43,511 bases of DNA, taken from the NCBI GenBank assembly GCA_003019595.1, contig NEXD01000006.1:1-43511 (forward strand), read 5' to 3'. Below, piece by piece: positions 25,642 to 33,744 of the stretch (positions within the stretch are counted from its first letter, which is position 1; each line of letters opens with the position of its first letter). The position numbers and the translations under genes were made by a program. The DNA is from Candidatus Marsarchaeota G1 archaeon BE_D. Lineage in GTDB: Archaea > Thermoproteota > Thermoprotei_A > Marsarchaeales > Marsarchaeaceae. The notes beneath the pieces are model-generated. The model was not told the origin of the DNA. It saw only the letters and a list, made by a program, of their open reading frames with translations, and made no database searches.

Positions 25642-26340
25642 ATGAAAGCGCTGATTCTTGCTGGCGGCTACGGAAAAAGGCTAAGGCCGTACACAGACAG
25701 CGTCCCAAAACCTTTGCTTGAAATTCTTGGAAAACCCATAATGGTTTGGCAGTTTGAATGGCTTCTTAAAAACGGAATAAACGAAATTATAGTGTGCGCG
25801 GGATATCTAAAAGAGAAGATCATCGAAAAGGTGGGCAACGGCTCAAGGTTTGGGGTTAAAGTGGGATACGCTGTCGAAGAAGAGCCGCTTGGTAAAGCGG
25901 GCGCGATCAAAAACTCCGAGCATCTTCTAAAAGGTGACAAAAGCTTTCTTGTTATAAACGGCGATGTGATAACGGATTTAGACCCAAAACCTCTTATCGA
26001 CACACTGAAAGAAGGTTTTGTGGGCGTCATCGCTGTGACACCACTTCCTTCACCTTATGGGATTGTGAAGTATGAAAGGGAAACGAAGCGTGTGCTCGCT
26101 TTTCTTGAAAAGCCACGCCTTAAAGACTACTGGATAAACGCAGGCGTTTACGCTTTCACCCAAGAAATTTTTGAATATCTACCAGAAAAAGGCGAAATTG
26201 AAGACGCAACTTTTCCTGAGCTTGCGAAAAAGGGAAAGCTTGCAGTGGTCGAATACGAAAACGTTTCGTGGATGAGCGTAGACAGTCACAAAGACTTGGA
26301 AGAAGCGGCAAAGTTGCTAGAGCGAAAGAGTGTGACATAG
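25642..26340 (+). CDS. Sugar nucleotidyltransferase (single catalytic domain)
   Basis: 232 residues, nucleotidyltransferase domain only. LAGGYGKRLRPYTDSVPKPLLEI (6-28) holds the catalytic Arg and Lys. EEPLGKAGAIKN, INGDVITDLD (metal Asp), FLEKPRLKDYWINAGVY and SVDSHKDLEEA follow. Similar to short glucose-1-phosphate thymidylyl- or mannose-1-phosphate guanylyltransferases, including MurU-like proteins; specificity unknown. ATG start; a TATA-like CTTTTATTG lies about 30 bp upstream. Confidence 0.85.
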   Translation: MKALILAGGYGKRLRPYTDSVPKPLLEILGKPIMVWQFEWLLKNGINEIIVCAGYLKEKIIEKVGNGSRFGVKVGYAVEEEPLGKAGAIKNSEHLLKGDKSFLVINGDVITDLDPKPLIDTLKEGFVGVIAVTPLPSPYGIVKYERETKRVLAFLEKPRLKDYWINAGVYAFTQEIFEYLPEKGEIEDATFPELAKKGKLAVVEYENVSWMSVDSHKDLEEAAKLLERKSVT

Positions 26341-26358
26341 CTTCAGCTCGATGCAATC

Positions 26359-26369
26359 CTTAAATATTC
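26359..26369 (+). promoter_or_regulatory. TATA box of the grpE-dnaK-dnaJ operon
   Basis: CTTAAATATTC, about 33-43 bp before the grpE TTG. Transcription would begin near 26390, at the SD GAGGGG (26390-26395). No CIRCE-type inverted repeat is visible, so control is not of the bacterial HrcA kind. Confidence 0.55.
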
Positions 26370-26401
26370 AACTTTTTATGTAGTATAGTGAGGGGTCGAT
26401 T

Positions 26402-26911
26402 TTGACAACGGATAACGCTACTCATCTCGGATCTGAGCGTTCAAATGAGGATTTGTTGAAAAAGATAGAGGAATTGAAAAAACAAAACGAAGAGTTGAGC
26501 ACTCGCTTGCTTTACTTAAGGGCTGAATACGAAAACTTGCTCAAAAGAACCGAAAAAGAGATTTCTGAAATCAAAAACGTGGCGAACGAAAGAACTGTGA
26601 AGAAGGTGATAGAGCTCAAGGAGACTGTGGAGCACGCGATACAAATGGTTAAGGAAAAAGCGGACGCTTCTGTTTTAAAAGGCTTTGAGCTTATCAGCGC
26701 AAAAATAGACGAGATCCTCAAATCTGAAGGCGTGGCGGAAGTGGAATCTGTGGGTAAAAAGTTTGACCCATACTATCACGAGGTTGTGCAGGTTGTGGAA
26801 TCAGACGAACCTGATGGAACGATCATCGAAGAGGTTAGAAAGGGTTATACTCTTAACGGTCGTGTGATTCGTCCTTCTATGGTTAAGGTTTCAAAGAAGA
26901 GAGGTGGTTGA
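26402..26911 (+). CDS. grpE: Nucleotide exchange factor GrpE
   Basis: Releases ADP from DnaK. 169 residues. Long charged N-terminal coiled coil (about 15-85, [29 protein letters not shown]) and a C-terminal beta domain with [16 protein letters not shown] and [21 protein letters not shown], the classic GrpE ending. TTG start with GAGGGG upstream. First gene of the chaperone operon; its stop is one base before the preferred dnaK start. Confidence 0.95.
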   Translation: MTTDNATHLGSERSNEDLLKKIEELKKQNEELSTRLLYLRAEYENLLKRTEKEISEIKNVANERTVKKVIELKETVEHAIQMVKEKADASVLKGFELISAKIDEILKSEGVAEVESVGKKFDPYYHEVVQVVESDEPDGTIIEEVRKGYTLNGRVIRPSMVKVSKKRGG

Positions 26912-26912
26912 T

Positions 26913-28757
26913 GTGCCAGAAAAGGTTTTGGGAATAGATTTGGGAACGAGCAACTCGGCGGCAGCGGTGATCGTAAACGGTAGGCCCGTGGTGATACCGG
27001 CCGCAGAGGGAGTGACGCTATCAGGAAAGGCCTTTCCTTCAGTTGTTGCGTTCACCAGAGATGGTCAGCTACTTGTTGGAGAACCGGCAAGACGACAAGC
27101 GGTTCAGAATCCAGAAGGAACGATTATAGCGGTAAAAAGACTAATGGGCACAAACAAGAAAATCACAGTTTTTGGAAAAGAGTACACACCTCAACAGATA
27201 TCCGCGTTTATACTACAGAAAATTAAGAGAGACGCAGAAAGCTACATAGGCGAGCCCATAAAGAAGTGCGTGATAACCGTTCCCGCCCACGCTGACGACA
27301 ACTTCAGACAGGCGACCAAAGATGCAGGTGAAATCGCAGGGTTTGAAGTTCTCAGAATAATCAACGAACCAACGGCTTCTGCTATAGCGTACGGAATAGA
27401 CAAGATGGACAAGGAAATGAGAATTCTTGTGTTTGAGCTTGGTGGCGGCACGTTTGACGTCACGGTGATGGAGTTTGCCCAAGGAGTGTTTCAGGTGCTC
27501 GCCACAGATGGCGACACGAAACTTGGCGGAACGGACATGGACAACATCCTTATCGACTACATCCTCTCTGAGTTCCAAAAGAAAGAAGGAATCGACTTAA
27601 GAAAGGATCAAACAGCGATGCAAAGGATACGCGAAGCCGCTGAGAAGGCAAAGATCGAGCTTTCTAGTGTGCTCACTACAGAGATAAATCTTCCGTTTAT
27701 TGCCGCAGACGCCTCAGGCCCTAAACACCTTGTGATGACGCTCACTCGCGCAAAACTCGAAGAGCTGATCGCGCCCCTTCTTGAAAGGTGCAAGGCACCA
27801 CTATTCCGAGCGCTTCAAGATGCGAAGCTCAAACCAGAAGACATAGACAAAATAATTCTGGTTGGCGGTCCTACTCGAATGCCGCTTGTGAGAAGATTTG
27901 TGAAAGAAGTGCTCGGAAAGGAGCCAGAGCAGGGAATAGACCCGATGGAGTGTGTCGCGATAGGCGCTGCGTACCACGGCGCTTCACTTGTTGGCGAGCT
28001 TAAGCAGGACATAGTGCTTTTGGACGTCACACCGCTTTCGCTGGGCGTGGAAACTCTCGGAGGAATCTTTACCAAGATAATCGAAAGAAACACCACGATT
28101 CCTGTAAGAAAAAGCCAAATCTTTACCACGGCCGAAGACTTCCAAACTGCGGTGACCATTCACGTATTGCAAGGTGAAAGGCCGATGGCAGCGGACAACA
28201 TTTCGCTTGGCAAGTTTGTGCTAAGCGGAATTCCTCCAGCACCGCGCGGTGTGCCTCAAATCGAAGTGACGTTTGACATCGACGCGAACGGAATACTACA
28301 CGTTTCCGCAAAGGACCTTGGCACAGGAAAAGAAGCGAAAATCACGATCACAGGCTCCACAAAGCTTAGCAAGGAAGAAAAAGAAAGACTGATGAAAGAA
28401 GCGGAGATGTACGCAGAGGCAGATAGAAAGAAGAAAGAGCTCGCAGAAGCGTTGAACGAAGCCGATTCAGTGATTTACACCGCAAACAAGACTATGGAAG
28501 AACTTGGGGACAAAGTGTCAAAGGAAGACAAGGAAAAAGTGGAGACTCTGATAAAGGAGCTCAGACAAAAGATGGAAGCAAAAGAGACGCAGTCTATTAA
28601 AAGTAAGACACAAGAGCTCGTAAAACTGCTACAGAGCATAGGCGCTTCCGTTTATCAGCGCGTGTCCGCTCAGGCTTCTCAGGCTACAAACAGTAACGCC
28701 GGAGGCGCTCAAGCTGGTAAATCATACGTGGACGCAGAGTACAAAGTAAAAGATTGA
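26913..28757 (+). CDS. dnaK: Hsp70 chaperone DnaK
   Basis: ATP-driven folding chaperone. 614 residues from GTG 26913, chosen because GAGGTG (26901-26906) precedes it; in-frame GTG 26904 is possible. ATPase domain: [39 protein letters not shown]. The phosphate-2 motif reads FELGGGTFD, with Glu175 where almost all DnaKs have Asp (E. coli Asp194). Substrate domain: [38 protein letters not shown]. The C-terminal lid is helical. DnaK in a hyperthermophile probably reflects lateral acquisition in the lineage's past; base composition does not differ from neighbours. Confidence 0.96.
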   Translation: MPEKVLGIDLGTSNSAAAVIVNGRPVVIPAAEGVTLSGKAFPSVVAFTRDGQLLVGEPARRQAVQNPEGTIIAVKRLMGTNKKITVFGKEYTPQQISAFILQKIKRDAESYIGEPIKKCVITVPAHADDNFRQATKDAGEIAGFEVLRIINEPTASAIAYGIDKMDKEMRILVFELGGGTFDVTVMEFAQGVFQVLATDGDTKLGGTDMDNILIDYILSEFQKKEGIDLRKDQTAMQRIREAAEKAKIELSSVLTTEINLPFIAADASGPKHLVMTLTRAKLEELIAPLLERCKAPLFRALQDAKLKPEDIDKIILVGGPTRMPLVRRFVKEVLGKEPEQGIDPMECVAIGAAYHGASLVGELKQDIVLLDVTPLSLGVETLGGIFTKIIERNTTIPVRKSQIFTTAEDFQTAVTIHVLQGERPMAADNISLGKFVLSGIPPAPRGVPQIEVTFDIDANGILHVSAKDLGTGKEAKITITGSTKLSKEEKERLMKEAEMYAEADRKKKELAEALNEADSVIYTANKTMEELGDKVSKEDKEKVETLIKELRQKMEAKETQSIKSKTQELVKLLQSIGASVYQRVSAQASQATNSNAGGAQAGKSYVDAEYKVKD

Positions 28758-29882
28758 TTGGTGGTGGGTCTGTCGACAAAAAAGGACTACTACGAAATTT
28801 TGGGCGTTAGCAGAAACGCCACAAAAGAAGAAATAAAAGCGGCGTACAGAAAGCTTGCGCTGAAATATCACCCAGATAGAAACAAGGATCCAGATGCCGC
28901 CGAAAAATTCAAGGAAATCACTGAAGCGTATGCGGTGCTTTCAGATGATGAAAAAAGAGCGCGCTATGATCAGTTTGGACATGCGGGTATAGAAGGCACG
29001 TACACACAAGAAGACATATTCCGCGGTGCAAACTTTGAGGACGTTTTTCGAGATTTTGGCTTTGAAGAGTTCTTTAGAGACTTTTTTGGTTTTGAAACGC
29101 CCTTTGGCAGACGCTGGACCGACAACACACCACAAGCCGGCTCCGATATCGTTCGTGACGTGAGCGTAAACTTGGAAGACGTAGCGCGGGGTAAGACGCT
29201 CACTCTTGAAGTCAACAGGCTCGAATACTGTCCTGAGTGCGGTGGTAACGGTGCCGCTGCTGGAAGTGGCTACACAGTTTGTCAGAGCTGCGGAGGAACT
29301 GGACAAATAAGGACTCAAAGAAGAAGTGGCGCTTGGCTTTCTGTTCAAATAATGCCTTGTCCTAAATGTGGTGGACAAGGCAGGTACATAGAAAGAGCTT
29401 GTGGAAACTGCAAAGGGCGTGGCGTTGTAAGAAGAAAGAGAACTGTGGAAATAAAGATTCCCGCTGGCATCGAAGACGGTCAGACGCTTAGATTAGTGGG
29501 GCAGGGAGATGTTGGGATAAACGGTGGCCCGCCAGGCTCGTTGTTCGTAAGAGTTCACGTAAAGCCACACCCTGTGTTTAAGCGAGAAGGAAGAGATGTG
29601 ATTTACGAGCACACGATAGGTATGGTTCAAGCCGCTCTTGGCACAACAATCAAAGTTCCAACGTTGTACGGTGAAGAGGAAATTCACATACCTCCTGGCA
29701 CACAACCCGGTGAAGTAATTAGGATACGCGGAAAGGGTCTTCCGTCAGACAAAGGCTATGGCGATCAGCTTGTTAAGATAAGAGTGAAAATACCTGAGAG
29801 GCTCAGCGAAAGACAAAAACAGCTATTACTTGAATTCGAAAAGGAAGAGCAAAAAGGAGGATTTTTTAGGTTTAGATCGTAG
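28758..29882 (+). CDS. dnaJ: Hsp40 co-chaperone DnaJ
   Basis: 374 residues with every type I DnaJ part: J domain with HPD (YHPDRNKDP), a Phe-rich linker ([21 protein letters not shown]) in place of a typical Gly-rich one, four zinc repeats ([32 protein letters not shown]), and the C-terminal beta domains ending [10 protein letters not shown]. Stimulates the DnaK ATPase and delivers clients. The start is TTG 28758 or GTG 28761/28764, directly after the dnaK stop. Confidence 0.96.
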   Translation: MVVGLSTKKDYYEILGVSRNATKEEIKAAYRKLALKYHPDRNKDPDAAEKFKEITEAYAVLSDDEKRARYDQFGHAGIEGTYTQEDIFRGANFEDVFRDFGFEEFFRDFFGFETPFGRRWTDNTPQAGSDIVRDVSVNLEDVARGKTLTLEVNRLEYCPECGGNGAAAGSGYTVCQSCGGTGQIRTQRRSGAWLSVQIMPCPKCGGQGRYIERACGNCKGRGVVRRKRTVEIKIPAGIEDGQTLRLVGQGDVGINGGPPGSLFVRVHVKPHPVFKREGRDVIYEHTIGMVQAALGTTIKVPTLYGEEEIHIPPGTQPGEVIRIRGKGLPSDKGYGDQLVKIRVKIPERLSERQKQLLLEFEKEEQKGGFFRFRS

Positions 29883-29906
29883 CTCTTAATTCTTTTCAAC
29901 CAAATT

Positions 29907-30539
29907 TTGTATGGGCGAATAGTTACGAGGTTCACTTCAAAGGAAGTGCTAGAGCTCATTTTCGCTTGGGTTTCGCTTTCGATGGCTTTTTCCTTGAGCT
30001 TTGGTGCAAAAGGGTTACACACATTTGCGATTGCGCTTTTGATAACAGGAAGCGCGTTTGTCTTTCACGAGCTTTCGCACAAGTTTATAGCGGTGCGCTA
30101 TGGTCGAGAGGCGGAGTTCAGAGTTTGGTGGCAGGGTATAGCAGTGGCGCTGTTTATGGCAGTTCTCACTTACATTCTCTTTGGGCCTTCTGGAGTTTTC
30201 TTCTTTGCTGCGCCTGGTGCGGTTTACGTGGCTCCGCTCGTTTCCTCTTGGAGGTTTGCCGAAGCGCGTTTGATCAACTTAAAGGTCGAAGGCATGATCT
30301 CGGTCGCTGGTCCACTCAGCAACTTCGTGATGTGTGTGCTTTTTGAACCTCTTTCACGGGCAAACCTCTTTGATTTGAGTTACGTTTTTAAAGATGTTGT
30401 TTTCATAAACGTTTACCTTGGTTTGTTCAACATGCTTCCCGTAGGCCCTCTAGACGGTCGCAAAGTTTTGGCTTGGAGCAGGCTGGTTTGGGGCGTTGTT
30501 TTCTCTGCGTTTCTCGCGCTGTACGTGCTACTTGGCTGA
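29907..30539 (+). CDS. M50-family intramembrane metalloprotease (site-2 protease-like)
   Basis: 210 residues, about six membrane segments. Zinc site HELSH (54-58, HExxH) and the distal NMLPVGPLDG motif supplying the third ligand (Asp in LDG). VAGPLSNFVM matches the conserved GP(x)nf region. Cleaves transmembrane substrates in this family; no PDZ domain is present. TTG start, no SD seen. Follows dnaJ by 24 bp and could be read from the same transcript, but the CTTAATTC stretch at 29884-29891 could be its own TATA box. Confidence 0.85.
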   Translation: MYGRIVTRFTSKEVLELIFAWVSLSMAFSLSFGAKGLHTFAIALLITGSAFVFHELSHKFIAVRYGREAEFRVWWQGIAVALFMAVLTYILFGPSGVFFFAAPGAVYVAPLVSSWRFAEARLINLKVEGMISVAGPLSNFVMCVLFEPLSRANLFDLSYVFKDVVFINVYLGLFNMLPVGPLDGRKVLAWSRLVWGVVFSAFLALYVLLG

Positions 30540-30586
30540 CTCAAAAAACTTATGCGAACGCTTAGCGAATTAACACGTAGAGAAAA

Positions 30587-31918
30587 TTGGATAGCGTAGC
30601 GGTTTACGGTGTTGGCAGAGTGGGTCTTGTTCTTGCCGCGGCATGGTGCAAAGCGGGGTACAACGTTGTCGGCGTGGACGTAAACAGCGAGCTTGTGGAA
30701 AGGCTTAACTCGCTCAACCTAGAGTTTGTGGAAGAGCAAATTCTACGCGAAGTTGTCAAAGAGGGTTTGAAAGCGAAAACGCTCACGTTTACGACTGACG
30801 GACTAAGCGCTTCAAAAAACGCGACGATTCACCTAATAGCGGTGCCTACGCCGATAGACTGGCAGAGCAAAAAATTCGACTCAAGTTTTTTGGATAGTGC
30901 GGTGGAAACCATTTCGACTGGGCTAAAAAAGGGCGACACTGTGATTTTGGAAAGTAGCGTGCCACCAGGGACCACAAAAAACAGTGTAAAGCCACGTTTA
31001 GAAAGAAAAAGCGGGCTAGTTGCCGAAGAAGATTTTTACTTGGCGTTTAGTCCTGAAAGGGTTTATGTCGGAAGGGCTTATGAAGACCTGGTGAAAAGAT
31101 ATCCCAAAATCGTTGGCGGTGTTGGCCCAAAAAGCACGGAAAGGGTGGCAACGCTTTACTCAAAAATAGCGGAAAAGGGCGTAATAAGAGTGCGTGACAG
31201 CACAACCGCTGAAACCACCAAGCTTTTTGAAGGAATTTACAGAGACGTAAACATCGCGCTCGCAAACGAGCTAGCGCTTTTTTGTCAAACACTTGGCGTG
31301 AACTACTACGAAATCCAAAAAGCGGCAAACACACAACCTTACTGTCACCTGCACTCCCCTGGTCCAGGTGTGGGTGGTATGTGCATCCCGCTTTACCCGT
31401 ATTTTGTTCTTGAAGCCGCAAAAGAAATAGGCGTGCAACTTCCGCTCGTCTCTCTTGCAAGAAGCATAAACGAAAGCATGCCAAGCGTCACAGCGGATTT
31501 TGTGCTAAGCTACGCACGCTCTTTGGAGCTTAGAGAGTTGAAACTTGCGATACTCGGTGCGGCGTACAGAGGAAACACCTCTGATAGCAGAAATTCACCA
31601 GCCGTAGAGCTTGCTATAACGCTAAAGAAAAAAGGCTTTGAAAATATTCGAGTGCACGACCCCTTCGTTTTTTCCGATCGAAAACTCAAGCAGTTTGGCA
31701 TAGAGCTCACGCGTGACTTAAAACGCGCGCTAAAGGACGCAAACGTCGTGGTGGTCGCAGTGGACCACGCGGAGTATTCTTTGCTCACGCTCAAAGAAAT
31801 TAAGCGGCTGAGTGGCGCGCCAAAAACCCTTGTGGTTGACACGAAAGGTATACTCAAAGCGGAAAATGTCGACGGCGTGTTTTTCGCGGCGCTTGGTGTA
31901 GGCAAAACCAGTTCGTGA
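30587..31918 (+). CDS. Nucleotide-sugar dehydrogenase (UDP-glucose/UDP-ManNAc/GDP-Man 6-dehydrogenase family)
   Basis: Oxidises the C6 alcohol of a nucleotide sugar to a uronate with NAD+. 443 residues. GxGxxG in VYGVGRVGL (6-14), AVPTPID, SSVPPGTT, SPERVYVG, the central helix TTAETTKLFEG, and the catalytic Cys266 in GPGVGGMCIPLYPYF. The usual GGHCIP is GGMCIP here. The C-terminal UDP-binding domain begins LAILGAAYRGNTSDSRNSP. Sequence is closest in pattern to the UDP-ManNAc dehydrogenase (WecC) group. TTG start; TATA-like AAACTTATG about 35 bp upstream. Seven bases before the HAD gene. Confidence 0.9.
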   Translation: MDSVAVYGVGRVGLVLAAAWCKAGYNVVGVDVNSELVERLNSLNLEFVEEQILREVVKEGLKAKTLTFTTDGLSASKNATIHLIAVPTPIDWQSKKFDSSFLDSAVETISTGLKKGDTVILESSVPPGTTKNSVKPRLERKSGLVAEEDFYLAFSPERVYVGRAYEDLVKRYPKIVGGVGPKSTERVATLYSKIAEKGVIRVRDSTTAETTKLFEGIYRDVNIALANELALFCQTLGVNYYEIQKAANTQPYCHLHSPGPGVGGMCIPLYPYFVLEAAKEIGVQLPLVSLARSINESMPSVTADFVLSYARSLELRELKLAILGAAYRGNTSDSRNSPAVELAITLKKKGFENIRVHDPFVFSDRKLKQFGIELTRDLKRALKDANVVVVAVDHAEYSLLTLKEIKRLSGAPKTLVVDTKGILKAENVDGVFFAALGVGKTSS

Positions 31919-31924
31919 GAGGGT

Positions 31925-32719
31925 ATGAACGAGTTAGGCGCTCTGCTTATAGATATAGACGGCGTTGTGAAAAGAGGAAGCACGCTCATAGAAGGTTCAA
32001 TCGAAGCTTTCGACATCATAAAACAAAGCGGTGTTCCATTTCTTCTTATAACCAACAACTCAACAAAAACACCAGAACAGCTTTCAAAAGAGTTCGAAGA
32101 AAAAGGTCTGTCCATCGAAAAAGAGAAAATCTTTACTTCTGCAAAGGCGTTGGTTTACGCTCTTAATTCAAAAAAGGAGTACACAAAAAAAGCTTTAGAA
32201 GGCGTTCTCGCAATTGGCGAAGAAGGATTGTTGAGCGAGCTAAAACAAAGTGGTTTTAAACTTGAAACAGAATTGACACAAGGCGTTGTGGTCGTCGGGT
32301 TGGATAGCGCGTTCAACTACCAAAAACTCGTGAAAGCTATGCGCTCGATTGAGCAAGGCGCGCTGTTTTTTGCCACTAACACCGATCGCACCTATCCTAC
32401 GGAAGAAGGGAAGCTACCAGGAGCCGGTGCGCTCGTGTGTTCAGTCGTTGCTTGCACTGGGAAAAGGCCTGTGTTAGTCGGAAAACCCTCAAAAATTTTC
32501 TTTAAAGCCGCGCTATCCGCGTTAAATCTCAGAAACTCAAACATAGTGGTGATAGGCGACAGGCCTGAGACGGACATAAGGATGGCCAACAAAAACGGTT
32601 GTTCGTCGGTGCTCGTTTTGAGCGGAGTCACTACTCAAAGCGAGCTCAACAAACTACGAGAAAAGCCGAGCTTTGTCGCAAAAAACCTTTTAGAAGCGGT
32701 AAAAAAGCTAATCTATTGA
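31925..32719 (+). CDS. NagD-type HAD (class IIA) phosphatase
   Basis: 264 residues. Motif I DIDGVV (Asp10, Asp12), motif II TNNST, the alpha/beta C2A cap (about 75-185, VVVGLDSAFNYQKL, ATNTDRTYPTEEGKLPGAGAL), VGKPSKIFF with the motif III Lys, and motif IV GDRPETDI. The family includes p-nitrophenyl/phosphoglycolate and sugar phosphatases; the substrate cannot be assigned. ATG start with GAGAGGGT just upstream. Probably co-transcribed with the sugar dehydrogenase. Convergent with the small membrane gene (7-bp overlap). Confidence 0.9.
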   Translation: MNELGALLIDIDGVVKRGSTLIEGSIEAFDIIKQSGVPFLLITNNSTKTPEQLSKEFEEKGLSIEKEKIFTSAKALVYALNSKKEYTKKALEGVLAIGEEGLLSELKQSGFKLETELTQGVVVVGLDSAFNYQKLVKAMRSIEQGALFFATNTDRTYPTEEGKLPGAGALVCSVVACTGKRPVLVGKPSKIFFKAALSALNLRNSNIVVIGDRPETDIRMANKNGCSSVLVLSGVTTQSELNKLREKPSFVAKNLLEAVKKLIY

Positions 32720-32982
32720 TTGCTCTTTTCTTGCTCACCGCTTTGTTGCACGCTCGTTTCCATCGGTTTTTCTTCAGGGATAACGGGTTTTGTGCTCACC
32801 ATAACCCAGCCAAGCCAGATCGCTATTGCGGAAACGCCAACAACAAGTAGCCATACGACTATCTTAATCGCAAGCAAGGAGTACGCGTCAAACGTGGGAA
32901 CCCAAATCGCAAGCGTGAACACAACTGCGATCACCGCAAACGCGGCTAGTATAACACCCCCAACAACCCTTTCGCTTACCAT
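32713..32982 (-). CDS. Small two-helix membrane protein A, N-terminus shared with the pseudogene at 35.5 kb
   Basis: 89 residues from ATG 32982, chosen for its GGAGAG SD (32987-32992) and the TATA box at 33014-33023. The frame is open further up, but that part is transposase relic. A short charged start (MVSERV) is followed by a hydrophobic helix (7-25), a second helix (about 36-62) and a polar tail rich in Glu, Gln and Ser. The first 24 codons and the whole promoter are repeated at 35.7 kb. Function unknown. Confidence 0.7.
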   Translation of the reverse strand: MVSERVVGGVILAAFAVIAVVFTLAIWVPTFDAYSLLAIKIVVWLLVVGVSAIAIWLGWVMVSTKPVIPEEKPMETSVQQSGEQEKSNQ

Positions 32983-33033
32983 AACTCTCTCCGAAATACA
33001 CAAATGACACACACTTAAAAAGGTTTCCAACAA
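32910..33033 (-). repeat. Promoter-plus-start direct repeat, copy A (124 bp)
   Basis: Matches 35706-35828 throughout, except for one extra C here (C5 at 32957-32961 versus C4). Reading on the minus strand it holds the TATA box CCTTTTTAAG, the SD GGAGAG, the ATG and 24 codons. Its right end abuts the IS6 relic. Confidence 0.95.
33014..33023 (-). promoter_or_regulatory. TATA box of small membrane gene A
   Basis: Minus strand CCTTTTTAAG, about 35 bp before the ATG; predicts transcription near 32992, at the SD. An identical box precedes the frameshifted copy B. Confidence 0.5.
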
Positions 33034-33600
33034 GATGCGATGGTGTCCGGATAAGCATTCATATGCATCGCCCCCCACTCTGTGTACCACCATACGAATA
33101 GTTAGAGGAAGCCCACGAGCGGCGAAAAGAGTGTTGGGGTTGATGTTGTCGTAGAGCACCCTGGTCCTGTGTTTGAGGTATACGAAGACTCAACCGAGCT
33201 ACGCAACCCAAAGGTTTGGTGCACGTGTTTGTGGAAGCCCGTTCCTGCGGAGCACGGCTTCACGGCACCAGGGACCCCTATCCGTGAAGATGACCAAGCT
33301 ACCCACGTATCTTCTTTCTTTATAGGAACGAGTTTTTGTTAATGTTTGGCGGTACACCGAACCAAATAGGCTGTTTCGTATAAGTGTAAACCGCAACCCA
33401 AAGTAAATCGGTCTGCTACCGCACTTTGCAACTAGTCCACTGCGATAACTGGGTGTTCGCGTACCCACAAGTGAAAGTTGAATCTTTGCTTGACGAATTT
33501 TGCTTCATTAAGACTTTGAACCTCTGAGAGTAAAGAACTCAAGGTCTTAGTGCTTGGTTCAAAACGTTGAGAAAACCGTTATCATCTCAGCCTCAAGCTC
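33034..33600 (-). mobile_element. Decayed IS6-family transposase
   Basis: Pieces of an IS6-type DDE transposase occur in order on the minus strand but in different frames. An N-terminal SLRLR...FSQRFE piece (near 33599-33555) is interrupted by two stops. WVREHPVIAVD (33467-33435) carries the first catalytic Asp and is followed at once by TAG. TDRGPW (33285-33268) carries the second Asp. QTFGLRSSVES (33223-33191) carries the Glu region. Then VFVYLKHRTRVLYDNI and NPNTLFAARGLPLTIRM (to about 33093) follow. At least three frameshifts and several stops; not functional. The 3' end is cut off at the 124-bp repeat. This explains most of the gene-free stretch. Confidence 0.8.
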
Positions 33601-33635
33601 TTTACAAAAAATTAAATTCCTAAAAAATGTAAATA

Positions 33636-33696
33636 GGTTCTATTTTACTCACCAAAATCAAAGTCGTGAGGACACACAACTTTACTGAATAGAACC
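33636..33696. repeat. 61-bp unit bounded by 9-bp inverted repeats
   Basis: GGTTCTATT (33636-33644) and AATAGAACC (33688-33696) face each other. The sequence resembles IS6-type terminal repeats (GGTTCTGTT-like), and the outer copy lies where the upstream end of the decayed transposase element would be. The rest of 33601-33744 is AT-rich and has no gene. Confidence 0.5.
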
Positions 33697-33744
33697 GATA
33701 CCAATCCCAAAATTTATTATTGTTTTTAACGAAAAGGATGTTTA

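Noticed and set aside
26341-26401. CIRCE or other bacterial heat-shock operator before grpE.
   Set aside because: No TTAGCACTC-N9-type inverted repeat is visible; only a TATA box and an SD.
32983-33159. Upstream extension of small membrane gene A to 33159.
   Set aside because: The extension runs through the promoter repeat into transposase relic (NINPNTLFAARG). The ATG at 32982 has a good SD and TATA box.
33100-33270. A stretch with nested complementary segments resembling a structured RNA (RNase P or SRP RNA).
   Set aside because: The minus strand encodes ordered fragments of an IS6 transposase, which explains the sequence. The conserved RNase P and SRP core motifs are not present.
33199-33468. 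An 89-codon open frame on the minus strand.
   Set aside because: It is only one frame of the decayed transposase; the protein continues in other frames on both sides.
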